A stretch of 64,000 bases of DNA from positions 52,967,001-53,031,000 of the forward strand of contig NC_091260.1 of assembly GCF_042477335.2 (NCBI RefSeq). Reading direction: 5' to 3'. Source of the stretch: Ovis canadensis. Lineage: Eukaryota; Chordata; Mammalia; Artiodactyla; Bovidae. A model generated the notes under the pieces. That model was given only the letters and a program-made list of their open reading frames with translations, had not been told where the DNA came from and did no database searches. Positions 1 to 10,200 of this stretch are shown piece by piece. Each line of letters starts with the position of its first letter. The stretch's first letter is position 1. The translations under genes were made by a program, and so were the position numbers.

Positions 1-478
1 GTGATTTCTGATTTTCTGCTTGGGCTATAATTACTGATAAAAATGCTTGATGATACCAGTCATTAATGTTAACAAACAAATTTCATTTCACACACCCACA
101 AACACACACAATTTCATGCTTATCACATACCTCTCTGATTAGAATTTGACTTCTTTTGTAGATTTCTACAGAGAACATTTGCTGTCCAGCAAGTGAGTAC
201 AAGTATACTTCATCTGAGAGTCATACTTTTCATAATGAGTGAAAATGTTTGAATGCGTATTTTTAATCATCAGTCTCTGACAGCCTTCTTTTGGCCATAG
301 AGACCTGTCCTTTCCTGGAACACTGGCAACGGGTCTCCTTCACTTGCCTAATGAGGGTCAGACCATAAACTATGTAATTCCACCAGGCTGATGACATTCT
401 GACTAGTTGACCAACTCCTTCTCTGACTTTGCCTTATGTTGGTGCCAAGCATGAACCTGTTTTTATTCAAATGGGATA
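1..478. other. Intergenic, nothing recognised
   Basis: AT-rich unique-looking sequence with a small CA-rich patch near 91-110. No gene or clear repeat seen. Confidence 0.5.
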
Positions 479-484
479 AAATGG

Positions 485-613
485 CTCCTGGAGGAGGGCA
501 TGGCAACCCACTCCAGTATTCTAGCCTGGAGAATCCAATGGACAGAGAAGTCTGGCTGGCTACAAACCATAGGGTCACAGAGTCAGACACGGCTGAAGTG
601 ACTGAGCATGCAG
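485..613 (+). repeat. Bov-tA SINE fragment
   Basis: Tail half of a Bov-tA: CAACCCACTCCAGTATTCT and the AGTCAGACACGGCTGAAGTG end. The tRNA-like head is missing. Confidence 0.8.
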
Positions 614-1397
614 GCATGCATGCAAACCTCTAATTGGTTCCCATCAAAGGGATCAGGCCTTGCCTTTAGAACCTCAGAATTCACTGAACTGAGTGCAGGG
701 GAAATTTTTCAGTGGGAAGGGGTAGGAGAGAGGTGGGTCACACTCCAACTGATCCTTTCTAGAACTCATGCAAACATATGCCTTCCTCAGCTACCGTTTC
801 AGTTGGCACTGATATAAAGACATGTTCAATCCCATACAATTCTCAACTGTCCCTTGCCAGACCAGAGCTGATCTCCTTTTGGCCAAGGCCACAGTGGGGC
901 ACCCTGGGGGAGGCCTCAGGATACCTACACATCTCATAACAGACTTCTTTGTGACATTAAACAAATATTTGCCTCTGGTTTGCAGAGTTGGCCTGTGGAG
1001 CTGAGTTTTCACACGTATTTGCACTGTCTGCACCTCTGCATTCATGGTGATAACAGTGTTCCCTGTGAATCTGAGATTCTTGCTTCATCTCGAAAGAATT
1101 TGGAGATGAAGTGATAAGTAAGAAGTGGATTTATTTAAAGAGAAACACACTCCACAGACAGAGTATGAGCCATTGCAGAAGGCAAGTGGGCCCTGAAATA
1201 TGATGTGGTTAGTTTTTATGGACTGGGTAGTTACACAGGCTAATGAATGGGAGGATTATTGCAATCATTTGGGGAGAAGAGGCAGGGATTGGAATCACAG
1301 GAATTGGGCCTCTGGCCACTTTTTGACCTTTTATAGTTAGTCTCAGAATGGTTGTGGTGCCTGTAGGTGTATTGTTTAGCATATGCTAATATACTTC
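614..1397. other. Intergenic, nothing recognised
   Basis: No coding exon or confident repeat seen. Confidence 0.45.
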
Positions 1398-1617
1398 ATG
1401 GGCTTCCGTGGTTGCTCATACTGTAAAGAATCCAACTGCAATGCGGGAGACCTGGGCTCAGTCCCTGGGTTGGGAAGATCCCCTGGAGAAGGGAATGGCT
1501 ATCCTCTCCAGTACTCTGGCCTGGAGAATTCCATGAACAGAGCCTGGTGGGCTACGGTCCATGGGTCCAACTCTTGCAAAGAGTCAGACATGACTGAATG
1601 ACTTTCAGTTTCACTTT
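1398..1617 (+). repeat. Bov-tA SINE
   Basis: tRNA-like head (GGCTTCCGTGGTTGCTCA), B-box-like region, then BovB-derived tail ending AGTCAGACATGACTGAATGA. Confidence 0.85.
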
Positions 1618-1627
1618 TTTCAATGTT

Positions 1628-1980
1628 TTACATGGTGCTGGAGAAGACTGTTGAATGTCCCTTGGACAGCAAGGAGATCAAACCAGTCAATCCTAAAGGA
1701 AATCAATCCTGAATACTCATTGGAAGGACTAATGCTGAAGCTTGAATACTTTGGCCACCTGATGCAAAGAGCTGCATCATTGGAAAAGACCTTGATGGAG
1801 GGAAAGATTGAGGGCAGAAAGAGAAGAGGGTGACAGAAGATGAGATGGTTGGATGGCATCACTGATTCAATGGACATGAACTTGGGCAAACTCTGGAAGA
1901 TGGTGAGGGACAAAGAGACCTGGTGTGCTGCAGTCCATGGAGTCACAAATAGTCAGACACAGCCTGATGACTGAACAACA
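1628..1980 (+). repeat. BovB (RTE LINE) 3' fragment
   Basis: Contains the BovB 3' coding end (TGGAGAAGACT ... TTTGGCCACCTGATGCAAAG) and the terminal GTCAGACACAGCCTGATGAC. Confidence 0.8.
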
Positions 1981-2087
1981 ATGCATTACAATGAGTGTAT
2001 AATGAGGCTCAAGGTCTACTGAAAATCTAATCTTCCACCATCTTGGACATGGTTCTAACCAGTCTTTGTCGTGTCCTATGGTGATGT

Positions 2088-2357
2088 CAATGGCACCCCA
2101 CTCCAGTACTCTTGCCTGGAAAATCCCATGGATGGAGGAGCCTGGTAGGCTGCAGTCCATGGTGTTGTGAAGAGTCAGAAAAGACTGAGTGACTTCACTT
2201 TCTCTTTTCACTTTCATGCATTGGAGAAGAAAATGGCAACGCACGCCAGTGTTCTTGCCTGGAGAATCCCAGGAATGGGGGAGCCTGGTGGGCTGCCATC
2301 TATGGGATCGCACAGAGTTGGACAAGACTGAAGTGACTTAGCAGCAGCAGCAGCATG
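2088..2357 (+). repeat. BOV-A2 SINE dimer
   Basis: Two BovA monomers joined by the CACTTTCATGCATTGGAG linker, ending in (AGC)n at 2341-2355. Confidence 0.9.
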
Positions 2358-2759
2358 GTGATGTCATTCTTTTAAAGGTCGTGCCCTGCCCCTTACCTCC
2401 TGTTTCAGCTGTGCCACCATCCTGACTATACTGTAGGAGCCAACCAAGTAAGCAGTGGCAGTCCCAGTGCATGATAGCAGCCAGCTATCCCCAGGCATTT
2501 ATTGTGGGCTTTCAGAGCCAGAGATCACTGTGCAGAACTGGGACTTTGGTACCTTCCATGAATTTTCTGAAGGTAGATGTTCTCAACCCTCAGTCCACAG
2601 ACAAGAAATTATACTCGACTCTGATTCACATCTTTGAGCAAAGGACGTTGCCAGAGCACCCAAATAAGGTTTAATAATAAGCCAAGGTTTAAAATGCATT
2701 TCCTGGGAAGGTGCCTGAGGAGACATACTGGGGCTGGGGACTTTTCTCTGGGACAGGTT

Positions 2760-2850
2760 TGCTATTCTCTGTCCATGAACTTGAACAACTGGCTAAATCT
2801 TTTAGACTGCCATCTCCATGTCTATAAAATGATAAGGTCCGGAGGTTTCT
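2760..2850 (+). repeat. MIR-like SINE remnant
   Basis: Weak match to the MIR core (CTCTGTCCATGAACTTGAACA ... TATAAAATGATAAG, a decayed form of the usual 'TCATCTGTAAAATG'). Confidence 0.4.
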
Positions 2851-2869
2851 TAAAGAATTCTTTATATGC

Positions 2870-3325
2870 TTTCTTTATTGGTTTTCTGGGACTGCCATAA
2901 TAAAGTTCCACAAATTGGGCAGCTTAAACAGGAATTTATTGTCTCATAGTTCTGGAGGTTAAAAGTCTGAGACGGAGATGTCAGTAGGGTGGTTCCTTCT
3001 GAGGACTGTGTAGGAGAATCTCCTCCATGCCCTTCTTTTAGCTTCTGGTGGTTTGCTGGCAATCTTGGGCATTCCTTAATTTATAAATGCATCACCCCAT
3101 GTCTGCCTTCATCTTTACATGGTGTTCTCCCTGTGTCCATATCTGTTTCTTTGTCTAGTTTTCCCGCCTTTTATAAGAACAGAGTCATGTCTGGATCCAC
3201 ACTAATTACCTCATTTTTACTTGATTGTCTAAAAAGATTATTACCAAACAAAATCATACTCACAGGTACTGAGGGTTAGGATCTCAATATCTTTTGGGGT
3301 GCTACAATTCAACTCATAATTCTCA
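2870..3325 (-). repeat. MLT1-type ERVL-MaLR LTR
   Basis: Reads CTGCCATAATAAAGTTCCAC, TTCTGGAGGTTAAAAGTCTGAG and a final ATTCAACTCATAA, the reverse complement of an MLT1 LTR. Old and diverged. Confidence 0.7.
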
Positions 3326-3454
3326 GACCCAAATTCTTGCCCTGGAAGCTATGGAGCTGGCCTTCTCTCTGCAGTCTGCCTGATACTGGTTTTCTCTTGT
3401 TTTGCTGTAGGAAGGCAGGAGGACAGATGGAGGCATAGCCTAATAACCCCCTTC

Positions 3455-3600
3455 CAACTGCAATACCAGGCAAGTCATTTTATTTCTCTGAACCTCTATT
3501 TCCTCATCTATAAAATGGGAACAATAGGTTTACTTAGAGAAGTCAGTGAGCTAAAGCAAAGAAGTACTCAGTTGACATATGGTAAACGATCAACAAAGGA
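3455..3600 (+). repeat. MIR SINE
   Basis: Core GGCAAGTCATTTTATTTCTC ... CTCATCTATAAAATGGGAAC is a clear MIR signature. Confidence 0.75.
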
Positions 3601-3619
3601 GAAATATTATTGTCATTTA

Positions 3620-3826
3620 TTCCTACTCCACGTAAAGAATCCGCTGACCAATGCAGGAGACGTGGGTTCGATTACTGGGTCAAGATCCTCTGGAGAAGGA
3701 AATGGTAGCCCACTCCAGTATTCTTGTCTGGGAAAATCCCATGAACAGAGGAGACTGGCAGGCTACAATTCATGGGGTCACAAAAGAGGTGGACACGGCT
3801 TAGCCACTAAACAACAACAACAACAT
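3620..3826 (+). repeat. Bov-tA SINE
   Basis: Internal tRNA-like promoter half and BovB-type tail, ending in (CAA)n at 3810-3826. Confidence 0.8.
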
Positions 3827-3857
3827 TCCTATTGAGTCAAGGAAAGGAAAGGATAGG

Positions 3858-4035
3858 TTAGCAATTCCTAATCCTGACTACACATTAGCATCATCTCAGG
3901 GAATTTTCAAAAGCTCTTAGTGCCCAGGCCCCACTAGGGATTCTGACTCAACAGATCTGGGATGAGATCCAGGCATGATATATTTAGAGGCTCCCTGGTT
4001 TATTTTATTATGCAGACAGGATTGAGAACCACAAG
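3858..4035 (+). repeat. MER5A-like hAT-Charlie MITE
   Basis: Starts CCTAATCCTGACTACACATTAG and ends GGATTGAGAACCACA, with the familiar CCCCACTAGGGATTCTGACTC centre. Confidence 0.7.
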
Positions 4036-4073
4036 AATAAATGAAAGAGCGGAAAACACCAATGGAAAATCTC

Positions 4074-4115
4074 AAAAGAAAAAAAAAGAAAAGAAAAGGA
4101 AAGGAAATCTCAACG
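4074..4115 (+). repeat. A-rich low-complexity tract
   Basis: Runs of A with scattered Gs, possibly a decayed A tail. Confidence 0.7.
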
Positions 4116-4570
4116 TAGTTGAAAGTCAGAAGAGGTTGACCTGAAGCTACTTATCCAGATTGGCAGAGCTGCCAGAAACAGCTCTTAGAAAACTTGTGAA
4201 TGAGGTGACCTAGATTTCAGAGACATGTCTTACTTTGTAGTCTCCCTGTAGAATGTTTTCCAGGCTTCCCTGATGATGGAGCATCCCCATTGAGAGACCC
4301 TAGGCCTTTTCTCCCACAGTAATCTGCCATACACTTGCTCATTCAGAAGACCTAAGAGCTGTCCTTCCCCAGCCTCTTGCTCCAGATCTGTTCAAAAATA
4401 TTCTGTTAAGAATTAATGCCAGATAATAGCTTGATGTGCTGCCTTCCCTGGGGATATCTGCTCAAGAGCATTCGTCAAAGAACTCAAAAAATCCTCCGGG
4501 GGTACATTCTGGACATCTAAGGGAAGACTTATGAAGTGGGGATGGCCGAGTTTCTTACACTCCACTAGGA
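4116..4570. other. Intergenic, nothing recognised
   Basis: No feature seen. Confidence 0.45.
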
Positions 4571-5292
4571 TAGAGCCTCTTGATGCAAGTGAAAGAGGAG
4601 AGTGAAAAAGTTGGCTTAAAACTCAACATCCAAGCATCTGGTCCCATCACTTCATGGCAAATAGATGGGGAAACAATGGAAACAGTGACAGACTTTATTT
4701 TCTTGGCCTCTAAAATCACTGCAGATGGTGACTGCAGCCATGAAATAAAAAGACGCTTGCTCATTGGAAGAAAAGCTATGACCAACCTAGACAGCATATT
4801 CAAAAGCAGAGACATTATCTTTCTGACAAATGTCCATCTAGTCAAAGCTATGGTTTTTCCAGTAGTCAGGTATGGATGTGAGAGTTGGACTCTAAAGAAA
4901 GCTGAGTGCTGAAGAATTGATGCTTTTGAACTGTGGTGTTGGGGAAGACTCTTGAGAGTCCCTTGGACTGCAAGGAGATCATACCAGTCAGTCCTGAAGG
5001 AAATCAGTCCTGAATATTCATTGGAAGGACTGATGCTGAAGCTGAAGCTCCAATACTTTGGCCACTTGATGTGAAGAACTGACTCACTGGAAGAGACCCT
5101 GATGCTGGGAAAGACTGAAGGCAGGAGGAGAAGGGGATGACAGAGGGTGAGATGGTTGAATGGCATCACCTACTAGATGGACATGAGTTTGAGCAAGCTC
5201 CAGGAGTTGGTGATGGACAGGGAAGCCTGGCGTGCTGCAGTCCATGGGGTCACAAAGAGTCGGACATGACTGAGTGACTGAACTGACTGAGG
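4571..5292 (+). repeat. BovB LINE 3' fragment (about 0.7 kb)
   Basis: Sense strand encodes the end of the BovB RT ORF, just after the YADD region, through TFFDS-like tail motifs ([18 protein letters not shown]), with stops. Ends GACTGAGTGACTGAACTGAC. Confidence 0.9.
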
Positions 5293-5801
5293 GGGGAGCT
5301 GCCTGCTTGGAAGAAGCATTACTCCCAAGACCGCCGTGTTTGTGAACCAGAGAACTTTTATTTAACTGACTCCCTCTCTTGCTCCATCCTCCACACCGAA
5401 TCCTTTCTATGCCGAAGTGTGGGCTCTAGAAGCCGCTGTTTTGGCAGAGGCAGGAATGAGGCGTCCTGCAGCGAGAGATGGCTTTTGGTTCCCAGGCCCC
5501 TTTCGCTGAGTGAGGAGGACAGCTGTGAGCAGCTTCCCCCCTCTCTCCAGGGGCTGTCACCTCCTCCTCAGGCCTGGCTTCCCCCACTGCGGCTTCCTAC
5601 AGTGCTGCCCTTGTCCTCTCAGCATCACACATACTGGCCACTCACTGCCTTTAAGGCCCAGGGTCTCTTCTCATGGGGGAGGACAGTGACTTTGTGTTAT
5701 GTGAGTGAATGAGCACTATTAAATAAAATGATATGGAAATAGAGGCAGTTTTTAACGGCAAAACTATGTGAGTTCTCTTTATTATCACAAAGAGCTTAGC
5801 G
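5293..5801. other. Intergenic, nothing recognised
   Basis: Moderate G+C; no gene or repeat identified. Confidence 0.4.
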
Positions 5802-5973
5802 AGACTTCCCTGGTGGTCCAGTGGTTAAGAATCCACAACGAAGAGGACATGAGTTCAATTGCTGGTTGGGGAACTAAGATCCCACACGATGCAGGGCAAC
5901 TAAGCTGGTGCCACAACTCAAGAAGCCAGCTCACCGCAAGGAAGACCCAGCAGGCCAAGAGAAAAAAAAAGAA
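5802..5973 (+). repeat. CHR-type tRNA-derived SINE
   Basis: Begins GACTTCCCTGGTGGTCCAGTG and has the GGGGAACTAAGATCCC block and an A-rich tail. Confidence 0.85.
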
Positions 5974-6801
5974 AGAGTTAGGAAAGTCTACCTTCTCTTT
6001 GGCTGAATTCATTAAAATGTGGCAAGCATCCTAAAGGCAATGACAGTCTTCTCCAGCCTGATCTACTTGGAGGAGGGTGTTTGGTTGGAATCTTTGCATT
6101 TCTTTCATTTTAATCAAGAATGTGTCAGAAGGAAGAGAAGCCAGAGACAATTTTCTTTTAATATGAAGCAGGATGTCAGATATTCATCTGGCCAGAAGCG
6201 ACTTCATCTGCTTTGATCTAACTCTGGCTTTTGAAAACTCCAGGGAAAAGGAAATGAAACCTAGGATGGGGAGATGCTTTTGCTAAACCCAGAGACTATG
6301 AACCTGAATCCAGCTCAGCGTTCTGGAGTCACCCAACTGCCTTTTGCTGCCGGAGCCAGAACGGGAAATGAGTTCCTTTAAGTGAGGGAAATATGAACTG
6401 TATAATGAGAGCGCATAGCTCTCTCGATGGCCCTGAACACGTTCCCACTGCCATTTCAGACGGAACTGATGCAGTTAAGCCCGAATTTCCTGGCAAGCCC
6501 GGGAGGAGTTTTTTCCAAAAGGCATCTTAGACCGCAAAAGCGCAGCCATTCCGTGTCTAATCGCAAAAACAAACCGCTGGACACATGCTGCCTGTTTCCA
6601 GCTGGTTGTGTATGTTCCCTTCACACTTTCACAAAAAAACGTGCCAAGGTGTGACATTTATGAACCCCACCAACTGGGAGCTGTGCACACAAATCGTTTT
6701 GCCTGTGGTGTGGGAAAGTGATGAATGGGGCCCCTTCTGCCCGCGGAGGAGGACCGCTCTCCCTCTGGCTTGCCTGCTGCCTTATTTATTACACACTGAA
6801 C
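5974..6801. other. C1QTNF3 5' flank
   Basis: No repeats recognised in the last 800 bp before the TATA box, consistent with retained regulatory sequence; individual sites cannot be assigned safely. Confidence 0.5.
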
Positions 6802-6808
6802 TATAAAA
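6802..6808 (+). promoter_or_regulatory. TATA box of C1QTNF3
   Basis: A TATAAAA heptamer lies 116-122 bp upstream of the C1QTNF3 start codon. The usual 25-30 bp spacing would put the transcription start near 6830-6838, giving a 5' UTR of roughly 90 nt. The surrounding 500 bp is not CpG-rich, consistent with a tissue-restricted, focused promoter. The start site is inferred, not observed. Confidence 0.7.
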
Positions 6809-6923
6809 ACCGCCCGGCCAGAGGGAGCTCTGATCTCCAGCCCCTGGCGCTTGCCCGAGGAGACCACGGCGCCCAGAGCCCCAGCCGTCTGCCCCGGGGA
6901 GCTCTGTGGCTCTGTTGAGAACC

Positions 6924-7226
6924 ATGCTGGGGAGGCAGCTCGTCTATTGGCACCTTCTGGCTTTGCTTTTCCTCCCTTTTTGCCTGTGTCAAGATGAATA
7001 CATGGAGGTGAGCGGAAGAGCTAATAAAGTGGTGGCGCGAATAGTGCAAAGCCATCAGCAGACTGGCCGTAGCGGCTCCAGAAGGGAGAAAGTGAGAGAG
7101 CGGAGCCATCCTAGAGCTGGGACTGTGGATAATAACACTTCTACAGACCTAAAATCCCTGAGGCCGGATGAGCTACCGCCCCCCGAGGTAGATGACCTAG
7201 CCCAGACCATCCCATTCTGGGGCCAG
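6924..7226 (+). CDS. C1QTNF3: C1QTNF3 exon 1 (coding part, long form)
   Basis: 101 codons, from ATG 6924 to the donor CAG|GTACTC at 7227. It encodes the signal peptide, then a basic, Arg/Lys/Ser-rich linker ending in FWGQ. The linker has one N-glycosylation sequon (Asn-Asn-Thr-Ser, codons near 7131-7142). An internal donor, GAG|GTGAGC after 7007, ends the short form at codon 28. Both donors are phase 0, so either joins exon 2 in frame. Confidence 0.96.
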
Positions 7227-10200
7227 GTACTCGGAATTCTCTTTTAAGGGTTACTGTCAAAGCTTCATGAGTTCTGTTGTCTTTGCTCTTTTTTTTTTTT
7301 TTTTCTCAGCTGTGATTCCCGGGAGCAGTGCTTTCTAGAAGCTGGCTGAACTGCTTGAGGGTCTCTCTCTCTGGCTTGCTGTGGGATGCTAGGGGCGCTG
7401 GCAGTGTGCGTTAGACACTCAGCAGAGGTAGCACTGATATACTGAGATAAAGAGAAGCCATAGACGCCCCATCAGAAAGGGGAGTGGAGCATCAGCCCTG
7501 CGCTGCTCTGGTTTTGTTTCTTGCTCTGCTGGTGTGGAAAGGAGGAGGAGAGCTGACCTTTGCCGATAGACGGGTTGCTGGAGATAATCATTTACAGATC
7601 ATAAATTGGATTTTCTTAATTCTTCCTGGCAGAGAGAAGCTGCCCTTTGAGTTTTTCATTTGATTTGCGAGTTTACTGTGGCATTTCATGCCAGGCTTGA
7701 TTATTTGATTTAATAGCACTCTAGGTTACTAAGACTCTACTTTCAATTTGTTTTGAAAAGGACCAAAGAGTTAAAACAAAAACATATATCTATCTGTATT
7801 TAAAATGCAGACCTCATGCTATTGTATGACCGAGTGCCTAATAATCAGAGGATCTGTGTAAAATGCTGAGTATAAGCTCAGCATCTAAGGAGGCATCTTT
7901 AACTCTTTCAGGGTGGTGTGGGAGTGAGTTAATGTTTTAGTGTAGTGAATAGCAAATTGATGAAACTCAATTTCATTGAAAACATTAAGAACAGGAAGAA
8001 ACAGGTTTTTAAAGGTCTAACATTTTTAATTTAAAAAATTTAATTGAGGTATATATAACATGATATTAGTCTCAGGTGTACAACATAAGGAAGAAGCAGA
8101 TTTTGATTTGCCTTCCAGGAATCAGCATGATGAAATCAGATGAGAGGGCAAGGAGAGTTACTCTGAATTATATGATTTTTGAACAGGTAAATTTTACTGT
8201 AAGAATTAACTGCTTCTGGTAGCTCAGCTGGTAAAGAACCTGCCTGAAATGTGTGAGACCCCAGTTCAATTCCTGGGTTGGGAAGATCCCCTGGAGAAGG
8301 GAATGGCAACCCACTCCAGTTTTCTGGCCAGAAGAATCCCATGAACAGAGGAGTCTGGTGGGCTCCAGTCCACGGGGTCAGAGTGGGACATGACTGAAGT
8401 GACTGAGCGTGCAAAGCAATTGAGCATGCACACACACATGCAATGGATAGGCCCTGAAAACGTCCATGCAGTTGAAACCTCAACCTTTCCAACCACAAAC
8501 TGAACGTGTGGGTTGAGACCGGTAGAATGATCACACCAAGATCACAGGCAGAAGCAGTTGTGGATCTGAGACAAACCTGGACTTCTAACTTGACCACAGA
8601 TACAGTTGTTCAAACCATTCTGTGGGGCCTGGTTGAATTTGTGGAGCTGCGGGAGAAAAGATAAACTCTATACACAATCCTGTTTGTTTATTAATTTTTT
8701 TTTGGCCATGCTGTGTGGCAAGTGAGATCTTAGTGTCCCAACCAGGGATGAATCCGTGTCCCCTGCAGTGGAAGTGAGAAGCCCTAACCGCTGGACCACC
8801 AGGGAAATCCCCAGTCCTGCTCTTTGAAAGCCACTTTTAGAGATTGTCCTTTCATCTGACAGTCTTTTGGCTGGAGAGTGATTAATACTGATTTGTGTTT
8901 ATCAGTGGTGAAGATGTCTGTGCTTTTGTCTGAGCCTTGATTTGGACTTTCCACTGCAGTAAATGGGCTCTCTGCTGGATCCTTCTTGGCCATGGCAGTG
9001 TGAGGCCCCAGAGGCAGCAGAAGGCAGATGTGGGCTGTCATGGGTCATTATTTCTTGGCACCCAGCAGGCCACTGAAATTCAAATTACATTTCTGTTCCA
9101 TGCTGCCTGCTAGTGGCCCTAGGCATCTAGCATATTAAAATCAGATGAGGTTGGTAAGAAGCCACTTGGGAGTTTCCTTTTTATTTTTTCTTTTGAAGGG
9201 GGGTGCTTTTAAGCTCCCTTGGAGTCCTGCAGTATTTGCAAATCAGCCCCCAACAGGAGTGACTGTGGAGATTTAGCCACTGATACCCTAAAGTTTTAGT
9301 ACAATTCTCTGCCCATGGATATGGAGCCCCATGTTGAACTTAGGATTTTTCTGTATGCTTCCTTCTTTCCTCACTCCCCCCACTTCCCGCCTCTTCTGTT
9401 AATCCTCATTCACTCCTTTACCAATCTTTTTTTTTTTCCCTTCACCAATCTTTTCCCTGTGCTTCTCCTGTGAGTCACATTTTAGGATGGGGATAGATAC
9501 ACTCAAGCTTCTATTGCTGAACAGTTCTGAAGGGCTCTCATGGGGCTAAATTAACAGATAATTCAATACCATGTGATAAAGATCACACACAAAAGACTGT
9601 TGGGAGGAAAGGGTCAGAATGGTGGTGGCTGTTGAGTTGGATCTCAAAGGATGAGACAAAAAGGATGGCTATTCACAGAAAAGATAAATTTGTGTGACGG
9701 GAAGAGCCTTGAGAGAGCCTGGAGGAGTGGGTGTTGGTGGCGTGCCTGGGCTGCGGGAGGAAGACACCCATGATTTCAGTGCCATTTGATGGATTCTGTT
9801 GACTGGTTAAAAAGCTTAGACCTTATTTTGCAAGCAGAAGTTTTGTTTGTGCATAGCGGGGCAGTGAAGTCAGGGTTGTGTTCTAAAAAGAGGACTCTGG
9901 CCATAGAGTTTGTGCAAAGATGTGTAGAGGTGGGGGACCACTCTCCCAGGGAGACCTGCACTCCCTTTTCCTGGCATTTTCTTCTGTGAAGCTCTTCAGC
10001 ATTTCCATCTTTATCAACTTCTCTGCTCTTTCTTGGCGCCTGTCTCTCCCTCCTCCACTTCCCTTCACTTTGTTTCTCTTCCCTTTTCCCTTTCCACAGA
10101 AGGAGCCGTAGACCCTTTTTCCTGAAGTCATTTCCCAATAGTAGAGCTTCATTCTCGGTAGCTGCTCCTAGGCCTACAGCTACAGAATAGATGGAACTTG

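Noticed and set aside
4555-5169. 204-codon minus-strand open frame
   Set aside because: Antisense shadow of a BovB fragment; similar frames recur at every BovB copy.
6906-6923. In-frame GTG upstream of the C1QTNF3 ATG
   Set aside because: Eukaryotic start is ATG 6924, which begins the family's signal peptide.
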